64,000 nucleotides of DNA, from positions 62,001 to 126,000 of the forward strand of contig JAHBXO010000013.1 of the NCBI GenBank assembly GCA_019636445.1, in the 5' to 3' direction. Shown piece by piece: positions 34,802 through 42,963 of the stretch. The translations under genes and the position numbers were made by a program. The notes beneath the pieces are model-generated. The model worked only from the letters and a program-made list of their open reading frames with translations, made no database searches and had not been told where the DNA came from. Positions within the stretch are counted from its first letter, which is position 1; each line of letters begins with the position of its first letter. The DNA is from Gemmataceae bacterium. Lineage in GTDB: Bacteria > Planctomycetota > Planctomycetia > Gemmatales > Gemmataceae.

Positions 34802-37264
34802 ATGCGTTGGTGGCTCCTCGCGATCGTCCTGCTCGGCGAGCCGCTCGCGGCGCAGCCGATCCCGTTCAACCCCGACCCGCCGAAGAAGGAACCGATCGGC
34901 GACCTGAACGCCGGGCGGGCGCTCCCCGCGGGCACCATCGCCCGCCTCGGCTCGCCGCGCCTCCGTTCCCGCAGCGATTCGTCCCACGGCCTGCAATTCT
35001 CCCCCGACGGCAAACTCGTCGTCCTCGCCGCCAGCCGCGACGAACTCTGGTGGTTCGACCTCGCCACCGGCCGCACGCTCCACCACGCCGAGTACCCCGT
35101 CGGCGGCATCCAGAGCGGCCGCCTGCGGGATGACGGCGCCCTGCTCCTCTTCCATTCCAAATCGGAGACCGACAACTCCCGGCATTTCGTCTCGCGGTTC
35201 GACCCGAAGCGCGCGAAGGTCGTCTCCGAAACCGTCATCGACGCGCCGGCGGTCGACCACTCCGAGTTCGACGCCGCCGGCTCGCGGCTCCTGGTGCAAC
35301 GGGACAAGACGGTCACGGTCTTCAACGTGAACAACGGCGCGAAGCTCTGGAGCGTCACGCTCGATCGCAAGCCGAACGCGCCGCCGACGATCGCGCCGGA
35401 CGGCTCGCGCGTCGTGGTCGGCACCGAGCGCGCGCTGGCGCTCCACGACGGCGCGACCGGCCAGCGCATCCGCGAACTGGATCGCCCGCCGGATATCCGC
35501 AGCGCCGGCGTGTCGGGTCTGACGATGTCCGCCGATGGCCGCTGGATCGCCGGCAACAGCCGCCAGGAGTGCGTCGTCGTGTGGGACGGGCGAACCGGCA
35601 CACCCCGGCCGGTCCTGCCGAAGCAGAAGCTCGCGCTCGGCTTCGCGCCCGGCGGCCGGCTCTTCACCGTGGCCGAGTCCGGCGCCGTCGGGGAATGGAA
35701 CGTCGAGACGGGTCGGCGGGAGCGGGAGTTTCCGATTCCCGTCGCCGACCGCGCCGCGGTGTCCGCCGACGGTCGGCGGATCGCCACGCGCGTCCATGAC
35801 GGCGTCGTGCTGTTCGACCTCCCGGCCGACGGGCCGGCGACGCTCGCGACGATTTCCGCGGACCTGCCGGGGCTGCCGGACGAACTCCACTTCGCGCCGG
35901 ACGGCGCGCTGGTCGGCCGGTTGCCGGAGTATGGCGGCTGGGCCGTCTGGAAGGAGGACCAACCGACGGCGACGCTGCTGCGGCCGGCGGGGAACGACGC
36001 CGTGATCGGGCTGGCGCGCGATCGGCAATCGTATCTGTCGGCGACCGAAGGTAAGTTCTCCGTCGGAAATCTCGAGGGCGGAACCCCGGCGACCTTCCGG
36101 TTCGATCTTTCGACCTCCGGCTTGAAACGGCTCGGCGCACTGTCGGGGGATGGCCGCACCGCCGTCGCGGTCCACGAGGAGGGGCTGACGCGCTTCGAGA
36201 TGAGCACCCGCACGGCGAAGGTGATCCGCAGCCGATTCGCGAACCGCGGTGCCGGCACCGTGGCGGCGATGAGCACCGACGGACGCCTCGCCGCCACCGA
36301 AGGGTACGACCCCGTCTCGGACGCCCGGCATGTCGAGATCTTCTCGCTCGCCGCCGATCGGCCGCTGCGCGAGATTCCGCTGCGCGGTCCGGCGGAACGG
36401 CTGGCGTTCACACCCGACGGTCGCAGTTTGGCGATCGCGTTCACCACGACGACGCGCGACGGCGACCAGCAGAAGAACCTTCTGATTGTGGAACCGGAGA
36501 CCGGGCGCGAACTCCTGCGCGTCGGCCCCGTGGCGAACGGGTCCGGGCCGCGGATGGCGCTGGCGGCGGACGGCCGGACCGCGGCATGGACGGTTGACGG
36601 TGAAGTCCGCGTGTATGAATTGCTGACCGGCCAGGTCCGATCGAAGCTCGTGTTGGGGAATCACGACGCGCACGCCGTGGCGTTGGCGTCGGATGGTCGC
36701 ACGCTGGCGGTGGCCGGCGCGGGCTGGCCGGTCATCCTGTGGGATCTGACCGGCGATTCGGAACCGGCGGGACTGCGCGCCGAGGAGTGGGAGGCGGCCT
36801 GGCGGGACCTCATCGGCGCGGACGCGACGAAGGCGTACCGGAGCGCGCGGCGCATGGCGCGGGTTCCGGCCGAAGCGATCCGCTTTCTGAAGGAGCGGCT
36901 GAAACCGGCCGCGCCGCCGGACGCCCCGGCCCTCGCGCGGGCGCTGGCGAACCTGGACGCGCCGGCATTCGCCGACCGTCAAAAGGCGTCGAAGGAGCTC
37001 CGGGCGCTCGGCGAGCTGGCGGTCCCGGAACTGACGCGTGTCCTGGAATCGACCGATTCCGCCGAAGTGCGGGAGCGGATCGAGACGTTGCTCAAGCAAG
37101 GCCGAAAGCCGACCCCGGAAACGATTCGAGCGGTGCGCACGGTCGAAATCCTGGAATGGATGGGGACGGCGGAGGCACGGAGCGTGATCCGCGATCTGGC
37201 CGGAGGCGCGGCGGGAGCGATGCAAACGCGGGAAGCGATGGCGGCCCGCGAGCGGATGAAATAA
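34802..37264 (+). CDS. Secreted WD40-repeat protein
   Basis: 820 residues from the ATG at 34802 (MRWWLLAIVLLGEPLAAQ), which gives a signal peptide; in-frame codons upstream are not coding-like. Residues ~55-660 form WD40-like blades marked by SPDGKLVVLAA, SADGRWIAGNS, APGGRLFTVAE, STDGRLAATEG, TPDGRSLAIAF, ASDGRTLAVAGAGWPVILWD. The C-terminal ~130 residues are helical with a HEAT-like stretch (ADRQKASKELRALGELAVPE). Such proteins are widespread in planctomycetes; they probably serve as binding platforms outside the cytoplasm. No partner can be named. Confidence 0.88.
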   Translation: MRWWLLAIVLLGEPLAAQPIPFNPDPPKKEPIGDLNAGRALPAGTIARLGSPRLRSRSDSSHGLQFSPDGKLVVLAASRDELWWFDLATGRTLHHAEYPVGGIQSGRLRDDGALLLFHSKSETDNSRHFVSRFDPKRAKVVSETVIDAPAVDHSEFDAAGSRLLVQRDKTVTVFNVNNGAKLWSVTLDRKPNAPPTIAPDGSRVVVGTERALALHDGATGQRIRELDRPPDIRSAGVSGLTMSADGRWIAGNSRQECVVVWDGRTGTPRPVLPKQKLALGFAPGGRLFTVAESGAVGEWNVETGRREREFPIPVADRAAVSADGRRIATRVHDGVVLFDLPADGPATLATISADLPGLPDELHFAPDGALVGRLPEYGGWAVWKEDQPTATLLRPAGNDAVIGLARDRQSYLSATEGKFSVGNLEGGTPATFRFDLSTSGLKRLGALSGDGRTAVAVHEEGLTRFEMSTRTAKVIRSRFANRGAGTVAAMSTDGRLAATEGYDPVSDARHVEIFSLAADRPLREIPLRGPAERLAFTPDGRSLAIAFTTTTRDGDQQKNLLIVEPETGRELLRVGPVANGSGPRMALAADGRTAAWTVDGEVRVYELLTGQVRSKLVLGNHDAHAVALASDGRTLAVAGAGWPVILWDLTGDSEPAGLRAEEWEAAWRDLIGADATKAYRSARRMARVPAEAIRFLKERLKPAAPPDAPALARALANLDAPAFADRQKASKELRALGELAVPELTRVLESTDSAEVRERIETLLKQGRKPTPETIRAVRTVEILEWMGTAEARSVIRDLAGGAAGAMQTREAMAARERMK

Positions 37265-37474
37265 CGATCGTCGATTTGTCCGCGCTTTCGGTTCCGATGT
37301 GAAGCTGTAGCGATTCCCCGGCCGCGCGTCGCGGCGGTCAAATCCGTCCCAACCCCGTCATGAGGCAAGCGAAGCAGAGTCCAACCGGCAACCCGGCGAT
37401 TTCGCAGACTCTACCGGTTGAAGAGGTTCGCGATAATCCTCAGGATGGACGATAAGTCCCGACACGGCGCCGGG

Positions 37475-37502
37475 TTGTCGAAACCGACTTCATCGGTAGA
37501 AT
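37475..37502 (+). promoter_or_regulatory. Candidate sigma-70-like promoter of the polyketide/fatty-acid operon
   Basis: TTGTCG (37475-37480) and TAGAAT (37497-37502) are separated by 16 bases and lie about 55 bases before the first dehydratase start. No other gene is seen in the 293 bases from 37265 to 37557. Confidence 0.4.
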
Positions 37503-37557
37503 TTCAGTCTTTCGGACAATCGGACCGTCGTGGACGGGGGATGCAGGGCTTGCAGCG

Positions 37558-38070
37558 ATGCGGTTCCAGTTGATCGATCGAATTGACGGCTGGGAAGCGG
37601 GCAAGAACCTGCGGGCGGCGAAGTTCCTGGCGCTGGGGGAAGAGTACCTCGCGGACCACTTTCCGCGCTTCCCGGTGATGCCGGGCGTGCTGATGTTGGA
37701 GGCGCTAGTCGAAGCGGCGGCGTGGCTCTGGCGGGCATCGACCGATTACCGGCATCCCGCCATCGTGCTGCGGGAGGTTCGGAACGTGAAGTATGGCACG
37801 TTCATGCAGCCCGGCCACCGGCTGGACGTGAGCGTGGATCTGGTGAAGGACGAAGGGGCGACGGCGGTGTTCCGCGGAAAAGGGACCAACGACGCCGGCG
37901 AGGCGACGGTTTCGGCGCAGTTCACGCTCCGAGGTTACTCGTTGAGCGAGCGCGGCCCGGCCGGGGTGGCGGCGGACGAGAAGTTGCAGAAGCACTGGCG
38001 CGAGCGATGGGCGCTGTTGACCGGGGAATTGCGGCCAGTGCGGAATGCGGAGTGCGGAGTGCGGAGTTAA
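37558..38070 (+). CDS. FabZ-like 3-hydroxyacyl-ACP dehydratase 1
   Basis: 170 residues. The hot-dog active site is present: His in LADHFPRFPVMPGVLMLEAL and Glu in the same stretch (LMLEALVEAAAWL). It should remove water from 3-hydroxyacyl-ACP to give enoyl-ACP. The last ~12 residues (RPVRNAECGVRS) are translated from the GTGCGGA-type repeat that begins at 38039, so the natural C-terminus probably ended earlier and was extended by the repeat. It is the first gene of the operon to 42868, with a second dehydratase at 39343; paired dehydratases also occur in aryl-polyene systems. Confidence 0.9.
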   Translation: MRFQLIDRIDGWEAGKNLRAAKFLALGEEYLADHFPRFPVMPGVLMLEALVEAAAWLWRASTDYRHPAIVLREVRNVKYGTFMQPGHRLDVSVDLVKDEGATAVFRGKGTNDAGEATVSAQFTLRGYSLSERGPAGVAADEKLQKHWRERWALLTGELRPVRNAECGVRS

Positions 38071-38120
38071 AGACAAAAATCGTTTAGCGGCGACGCGGAG
38101 TCTTCGGAGCGGAGCGCGGA
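38039..38120. repeat. Dispersed GTGCGGA-type repeat, copy 3
   Basis: It begins with four tandem GTGCGGA/ATGCGGA units and continues with CGTTTAGCGGCGACGCGG and GAGTCTTCGGAGC before GCGCGGA. It is close to the copy at 6464-6546. The first ~30 bases lie inside the dehydratase coding region; the rest fills the gap to fabG. Confidence 0.85.
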
Positions 38121-38128
38121 GAAACAGA

Positions 38129-38893
38129 ATGCAGTTGAAGGACCAAGTGGCCCTCGTCACCGGCGGAAGCCGGGGCATCGGCAAGGCGATCGTGCAGAAA
38201 CTCGCCGCGCAAGGCGCGAAGGTGGCGTTCGTCTATCGCGGGGCGAAGGACGCGGCGCTGGCGCTCCAGGCGGAGATCACCGCGGCGGGCGGGGTCGCGA
38301 AGGCGATCCAGGCCGACGTGGCGGACCCGGCCGCGGCCGAGGTGGTCGTGGGCGGCGTGCTGGCGGACTGGGGCCGCGTGGACATCCTCGTGAACAACGC
38401 CGGGGTCATCCGGGACGGGCTGTTCATCCGCATGGAGGCCGACGCCTGGAACACCGTCATCCAGACGAACCTCAACGGGACGTTCTGGTTCTGCAAGGCG
38501 GTGGCGAACCAGATGGCGCTCAAGCAGCGCTATGGCCGGATCATCAACGTGTCGAGCGTGGCGGCGGAGCATGTGAACCAGGGACAGACGAACTACGCCG
38601 CGAGCAAGGGCGCGGTGAACTCGTTCACGAAGGCGCTGGCGGTGGAGTTGGGCAGCCGGAACGTGACCGTGAACGCGGTGGCGCCGGGGTTCATCGCGAC
38701 GGACATGAGCGAAGCGGTCCGTTCGAAGGCCGGGGATTTCATCGAGAAGAAACTGGTCCCGCTGCGCCGTCTGGGCCAGCCGGACGATATCGCGAACGTG
38801 GTGGCGTTCCTGGCCGGGCCGGGGGCCGCGTACATCACCGGACAAGTCATCACCGTCGACGGCGGCCTGAGCCTCGGCGCGGTGACCGGATGA
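38129..38893 (+). CDS. fabG: 3-oxoacyl-ACP reductase (FabG type)
   Basis: 254 residues from the ATG at 38129 (MQLKDQVALVTGGSRGIG); the in-frame start at 38045 lies in the repeat. The Rossmann cofactor motif GGSRGIGKA, NNAG at ~85, catalytic Ser in NVSSVAAEH, Tyr-x-x-x-Lys in NYAASKGAV and the C-terminal ITVDGGL are all present. It should reduce 3-ketoacyl-ACP with NADPH. It lies between the first dehydratase and the ACP gene (10 bases before the latter), consistent with the reducing step of a type II synthase that lacks a recognisable enoyl reductase gene here. Confidence 0.95.
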   Translation: MQLKDQVALVTGGSRGIGKAIVQKLAAQGAKVAFVYRGAKDAALALQAEITAAGGVAKAIQADVADPAAAEVVVGGVLADWGRVDILVNNAGVIRDGLFIRMEADAWNTVIQTNLNGTFWFCKAVANQMALKQRYGRIINVSSVAAEHVNQGQTNYAASKGAVNSFTKALAVELGSRNVTVNAVAPGFIATDMSEAVRSKAGDFIEKKLVPLRRLGQPDDIANVVAFLAGPGAAYITGQVITVDGGLSLGAVTG

Positions 38894-38903
38894 GGGATTT
38901 GCA

Positions 38904-39299
38904 ATGACGCAGGACGACATTTTCCAGAAGGTGAAGGCGACGCTGGTCGACGCCCTGAACCGGGACGACGACGAAGTGACCGCTTCGTCCCGCCTGCAGG
39001 CGGACCTGGGCGCGGAGTCGATCGACTTCCTCGACATCGTCTTCCGGCTCGAGCGCGAGTTCGGGATCAAGATTCCGCGCGGCGAGCTGTTCCCGGAGTC
39101 GATCTTCCAGGGCGATCCGTCGCTGGTGGCGGGCGGCAAGATCACCGAGAAGGGCCTTGCGGAACTGCGCGACAAGATGCCGTTCGCGGACCCGGCCGAG
39201 CTGGACAAGTTCGCGGCCGACCCGAAACTCGACAACATGGGCGACCTGTTCACGGTGAACCTGATCGTCCGGTACCTCAAGGCCAAACTGGGCGCGTAA
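38904..39299 (+). CDS. Acyl carrier protein, extended form
   Basis: 131 residues, about 50 more than a normal ACP. The phosphopantetheine site is DLGAESIDFLDIVFRLE, with Ser in the usual DSxD/E context, and it is preceded by the expected helix (DIFQKVKATLVDAL). The extra part between the second and last helices (PSLVAGGKITEKGLAELRDK) is an insertion before the closing helix NMGDLFTVNLIVRYLKAKL. The extension may help partner selection (inference). It lies 10 bases after fabG and carries the growing chain for the neighbouring enzymes. Confidence 0.9.
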   Translation: MTQDDIFQKVKATLVDALNRDDDEVTASSRLQADLGAESIDFLDIVFRLEREFGIKIPRGELFPESIFQGDPSLVAGGKITEKGLAELRDKMPFADPAELDKFAADPKLDNMGDLFTVNLIVRYLKAKLGA

Positions 39300-39301
39300 G
39301 A

Positions 39302-39331
39302 GAAGCCCAGGGACGATCATCCCTGGGCTTC
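39302..39331 (+). terminator. Hairpin between the ACP and second dehydratase genes
   Basis: A 12-bp stem GAAGCCCAGGGA/TCCCTGGGCTTC with a 6-base loop sits 2 bases after the ACP stop and 11 bases before the next start. There is no U-tract, so it may protect the upstream mRNA and raise ACP output instead of ending transcription. Confidence 0.6.
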
Positions 39332-39342
39332 CGGCGATTATC

Positions 39343-39831
39343 ATGCGCTGGATCTGGATCGACCGCTTCACGCACTTCGAGTCGAAGAAGTCCGCGACGG
39401 CGGTGAAGTGCCTGAGCCAGGCCGAGGATCACTTCGGCGAGCATTTCCCCGGCTACCCGGTGATGCCCGCGCCGCTGATTCTCGAAGGCCTCGCGCAGAC
39501 CGGCGGCATTCTCGTCGGCGAAGCGAACGACTTCCGGGAGAAGGTCGTCCTCGCGAAGATCCCGAACGCGAAGTTCCACCGCGAGGCGATGCCCGGCGAA
39601 ACACTGACCTACACGGCCGAGATGGTGGACCTGCGGCCCGAGGGGGCCGTGATCAAGGGCCGCGTGACCTCCGACGGCGACCCCATCGCGGAGGCCGAGA
39701 TCTTCTTTGCCCACCTGGATCAGAACCGATCCGCCCAGATGTTCGGCGACCATAATTTCGTCTTCAGCGGCGAGCTGAAATACCTGTTGGGTATCGCGAA
39801 GCGGGTCGCGGTGCCGGAAACCCCGGCGTGA
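39343..39831 (+). CDS. FabZ/ApeI-like 3-hydroxyacyl-ACP dehydratase 2
   Basis: 162 residues. The hot-dog site has His in FGEHFPGYPVMPAPLILEGL and Glu in ILEGLAQTGGIL; the usual PGV after PVMP is replaced by PAP. The rest is longer at the C-terminus (GDHNFVFSGELKYLLGI) than in FabZ. It may be a homodimer or a heterodimer partner of dehydratase 1. The stop overlaps a GTG codon in the frame of the next gene (GTGA), pointing to tight coupling within the operon. Confidence 0.9.
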   Translation: MRWIWIDRFTHFESKKSATAVKCLSQAEDHFGEHFPGYPVMPAPLILEGLAQTGGILVGEANDFREKVVLAKIPNAKFHREAMPGETLTYTAEMVDLRPEGAVIKGRVTSDGDPIAEAEIFFAHLDQNRSAQMFGDHNFVFSGELKYLLGIAKRVAVPETPA

Positions 39832-39869
39832 CGGCGACCGGACGAGCATTGACAACGAGCGTGGCCACT

Positions 39870-41156
39870 ATGTCCGCACCGCACCGCCGGGCCGTTTTCA
39901 CCAGCCTGGGCGCGATCACGCCGATCGGCGATGGCCCCGCCTTCCGGGACAACCTCCGCGCCGGGACCGTCGGTATCCGCACCATCCAGGCGTTCGACGC
40001 CTCCGCGCTACCGTGCCGGATCGCCGGCGAATTCCCCCAGCCCTTCGACGCGAAGAAGTACATTCCGGCGTCCAACAAGGACGGCCGGAAATCGCTCAAG
40101 AACATGGCGAAGACGGTGCAGATGGGCCTCTGCGCCGCGCAACTGGCCATGGACGCCGGCGGCCCGAAGCCGGGCAGCATGGATCCGTTCCGGTTCGGCA
40201 TCGAGATCGGCTGCGTGATGGTGGCGAGCGAACTGGACGACCTGGCCGGCGCCGCCAAGCATACGATCACCGAAACGTCCCGCGTCATCGACATGGCGAA
40301 GTGGGGCCACGAAGGGCTGGAAAAGATCACGCCCTTGTGGATGCTCAAGTATCTGCCGAACATGCCGGCGTGCCACGTGTCGATCTTCTTCGACGCGCAG
40401 GGGCCGAACAACACGATCACCGGCGGCGACGTGGCCAGCACGCTGGCGCTCGGCGAGGCGTTCCGGCTCCTCCAGCGCGACGCCGCCGATTATTTCCTCG
40501 TCGGCGGCACCGACTCCAAGATCAATCCGCTCAGCTTCACGCGGAACAACCTGTTCGTCCCGTTCACGCGGAACAACGCCGCCCCCGCGACGGCGGTCCG
40601 GCCGTTCGACCGGGACCGCGATGGCGTCGCGGCCGGCGAAGCGGCGGTCATCTTCGGCCTCGAAGAGTTGTCGCACGCCACGAAGCGCGGCGCGACGATC
40701 CTCGCGGAACTCGCCGGGTTCGCGTCGGGCTTCGATCGCGGCAAGCGCGGGCCGGTGCTCGCCGGCGTGATCCGCAACGCGCTCAAGGATGCCGGCATCG
40801 GACCCGCGGATGTCGATCATGTGAATGCGAACGCCGGCGGCTCGATCGCCCTGGATGCCTTCGAGGCCCGCGCGATCCACGAGGTCTTCGGCAAGAGCGT
40901 GCCCGTGTTCGCCCTCAAGGGGCAGACGGGCAATGCCGGCGCGGCCTCCGGCGCGCTGGAACTGGCGGCCACGGTGCTTTCGCTCCATCATGGTGAATTG
41001 CCCGGCACGCAGAACTGCACCGACGTGGGAACGGAATGCCCCGTGACCGTTCACGTCGGCGCGCCGCGGCCGGTGGCGAAGCCCTACGCCGTGAAGATCA
41101 ACTACACGGACATGGGCCAGTGCGCCGTGGCGGTCGTGAAGCGGTGGCAGGATTGA
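39870..41156 (+). CDS. Catalytically inactive ketosynthase-like protein (chain-length-factor type)
   Basis: 428 residues from the ATG at 39870; a GTG at 39828 that overlaps the previous stop would add 14 residues. The thiolase fold aligns along its length with the active ketosynthase at 41579, but all three catalytic positions differ: Asp187 (TITGGDVASTLALGEA) where the Cys should be, Asn321 (HVNANAGGS) for the first His and Asn355 (KGQTGNAGAASG) for the second. Such inactive partners (KS-beta/CLF) pair with an active KS in type II polyketide and aryl-polyene synthases and set chain length. That role is inferred here from context. Confidence 0.88.
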   Translation: MSAPHRRAVFTSLGAITPIGDGPAFRDNLRAGTVGIRTIQAFDASALPCRIAGEFPQPFDAKKYIPASNKDGRKSLKNMAKTVQMGLCAAQLAMDAGGPKPGSMDPFRFGIEIGCVMVASELDDLAGAAKHTITETSRVIDMAKWGHEGLEKITPLWMLKYLPNMPACHVSIFFDAQGPNNTITGGDVASTLALGEAFRLLQRDAADYFLVGGTDSKINPLSFTRNNLFVPFTRNNAAPATAVRPFDRDRDGVAAGEAAVIFGLEELSHATKRGATILAELAGFASGFDRGKRGPVLAGVIRNALKDAGIGPADVDHVNANAGGSIALDAFEARAIHEVFGKSVPVFALKGQTGNAGAASGALELAATVLSLHHGELPGTQNCTDVGTECPVTVHVGAPRPVAKPYAVKINYTDMGQCAVAVVKRWQD

Positions 41157-41183
41157 TTTCCACCATCGACGGGGGAACGGACC

Positions 41184-41546
41184 GTGGGTGAGAACGATCC
41201 GCGGGTGTTCTTCGCCGCGGAGCGAACCTTGCTCGCCTGGCTGCGGACGGGCCTGACGATCGCGGGCCTCGGCTTTGTGGTGTCCCGCTTCGGGCTGTTT
41301 CTGCGGCTGGTGGGAACGAATACCGGATCGCCCGTCGAGACGCGCGGTGCCGCGCTCATCGGTGCCGGTCTGGTCGTACTGGGCGCGATGGCGATCCTGG
41401 GGTCGGCCTGGCAGCATGTCCGGTTCTGCCGGACGCTCGGTCGCGCGGAGCGCCCGAACGGCTACTGGGGCGGCTGGGCGATCGGTATGTCCTGCCTGGT
41501 CGGTGCCGCCGTTCTGTTCCTGGCGGTCTTTCTGGGGGCGAGTTGA
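41184..41546 (+). CDS. DUF202/YidH-like inner membrane protein
   Basis: 120 residues from a GTG at 41184. The family signature FFAAERTLLAWLRTGLTIAG is at the start, followed by three membrane helices (about 20-40, 55-80, 93-117). It is placed between the inactive and active ketosynthase genes, 27 bases after one and 32 before the other, which is not usual for this family. It may tie the synthase or its product to the membrane (inference). Confidence 0.88.
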   Translation: MGENDPRVFFAAERTLLAWLRTGLTIAGLGFVVSRFGLFLRLVGTNTGSPVETRGAALIGAGLVVLGAMAILGSAWQHVRFCRTLGRAERPNGYWGGWAIGMSCLVGAAVLFLAVFLGAS

Positions 41547-41578
41547 TCGCTTCCGTCGTTCGAGGTCTGGGTCCAACC

Positions 41579-42868
41579 ATGCGTCGTCGCGTCGTCATCA
41601 CGGGGATCGGGTCGATCACGCCGCTGGGCCATTCGCCCGAGGCGACGTTCGAGGCCGCGCTGCGGGGCGAGTGCGGCGTGGACTACACCACGCGGTTCGA
41701 CGCGCGGGCCTTTCCGACCCAGATCTCGGCGGAGGTGAAGGGCTTCCGCCTGGACGACTGGCTGCCGAACGCCGCCGAGTACGTGAAGGCGGGCGAGAAC
41801 ACCAAGTTCGCGCTGGTGGCGGCGCAGCAGGCGTTGCGGGACGCCGGGTTGCTGCAGTCCGCCGGCGCGGACCGCACGCGGTTCGGCGTCTACCTCGGCT
41901 CCGGCGAAGGGGCGGAGGATTTCTACAGCCTCATCGATTCGATCGGCCGCGCCGCGGACGCCAACGGCTTCCGCGCCGACGCCGGCCAGTTCTGCCGCAC
42001 CGCCAAGGACCTCTTCGACCCGCGCCGCGAAGCGGAGTTCGAGATGCACACCACGGCGGGGCACCTCGCCGAGGAGTTCGAACTGCTCGGGCCGAACTTC
42101 ACCTGCCTGACCGCCTGCGCCGCCAGCGCCCAGGCGATCGGCGAGGCGACCGAGTTCATCCGCCACAACGACGCCGACCTGATCCTCGCCGGCGGCGCGC
42201 ACAGCATGATCCACCCGCTCGGCGTGACCGGGTTCAACCGCCTCACCGCCCTGTCGACTCGCAATGCCGAGCCGAAGCGCGCCAGCCGCCCGTTCGACCT
42301 CGATCGCGACGGGTTCGTGTTGGGCGAAGGCGCGGGCATGGTGATTCTGGAAGAGCTGGAGCACGCGAAGAAGCGCGGCGCGCGAATCTATGCCGAATTG
42401 ACCGGCTACGGCACCACCGGCGATGCCTACCGCATGACCGACCCGCACCCCGAAGGCCGCGGCGCGGTCAAAGCGATGCGCGACGCGCTCAAGGATGCCC
42501 GGCTGGCACCCGATGACATTGGGTACATCAATGCCCACGGAACGAGCACGGCCGCCAACGACGAGTGCGAAACCGCGGCGATCAAGGGTGCCTTTGGCGA
42601 GAAAGCTTATAAAATCCCGGTGAGTTCGAGCAAGAGCATGCTCGGCCACCTGATCGCCGCCGGGGGCGCGGTGGAGTTGATCCTCAGCATCCAGGCGATG
42701 TTGCGGGGCGTGCTGCCGCCGACCATCAACTACGAGACGCCCGACCCGAAGTGCGATCTCGACTATGTGCCGAACGTCGCCCGCGAAAAGGCGGGCATTC
42801 GGAATGTGCTCTCCAACAGTTTCGGGTTTGGCGGACAGAATATAACGCTGATCGCCAGCCGGTTTTGA
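41579..42868 (+). CDS. 3-oxoacyl-ACP synthase (FabF type), active ketosynthase
   Basis: 429 residues from the ATG at 41579 (MRRRVVITGIGSITPLG). The Cys-His-His triad is complete: Cys180 (FTCLTACAASAQAIGEA), His320 (INAHGTST) and His357 (SKSMLGHLIAAGG), with the C-terminal NSFGFGGQN loop. It should extend acyl chains on ACP by decarboxylative condensation. It is the last core gene of the operon and the likely heterodimer partner of the inactive ketosynthase-like protein. It could also serve in ordinary fatty acid synthesis as FabF; the paired genes favour a dedicated type II pathway. Confidence 0.95.
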   Translation: MRRRVVITGIGSITPLGHSPEATFEAALRGECGVDYTTRFDARAFPTQISAEVKGFRLDDWLPNAAEYVKAGENTKFALVAAQQALRDAGLLQSAGADRTRFGVYLGSGEGAEDFYSLIDSIGRAADANGFRADAGQFCRTAKDLFDPRREAEFEMHTTAGHLAEEFELLGPNFTCLTACAASAQAIGEATEFIRHNDADLILAGGAHSMIHPLGVTGFNRLTALSTRNAEPKRASRPFDLDRDGFVLGEGAGMVILEELEHAKKRGARIYAELTGYGTTGDAYRMTDPHPEGRGAVKAMRDALKDARLAPDDIGYINAHGTSTAANDECETAAIKGAFGEKAYKIPVSSSKSMLGHLIAAGGAVELILSIQAMLRGVLPPTINYETPDPKCDLDYVPNVAREKAGIRNVLSNSFGFGGQNITLIASRF

Positions 42869-42963
42869 GTTCGGACGGGAATTTCCGGGCAAGTTTTCCC
42901 GGATTTCCCGTTACCCTGAACGTTGCCCGGTGTTGAATCGTTTTCCCTCCGGAGACTGCTCCA

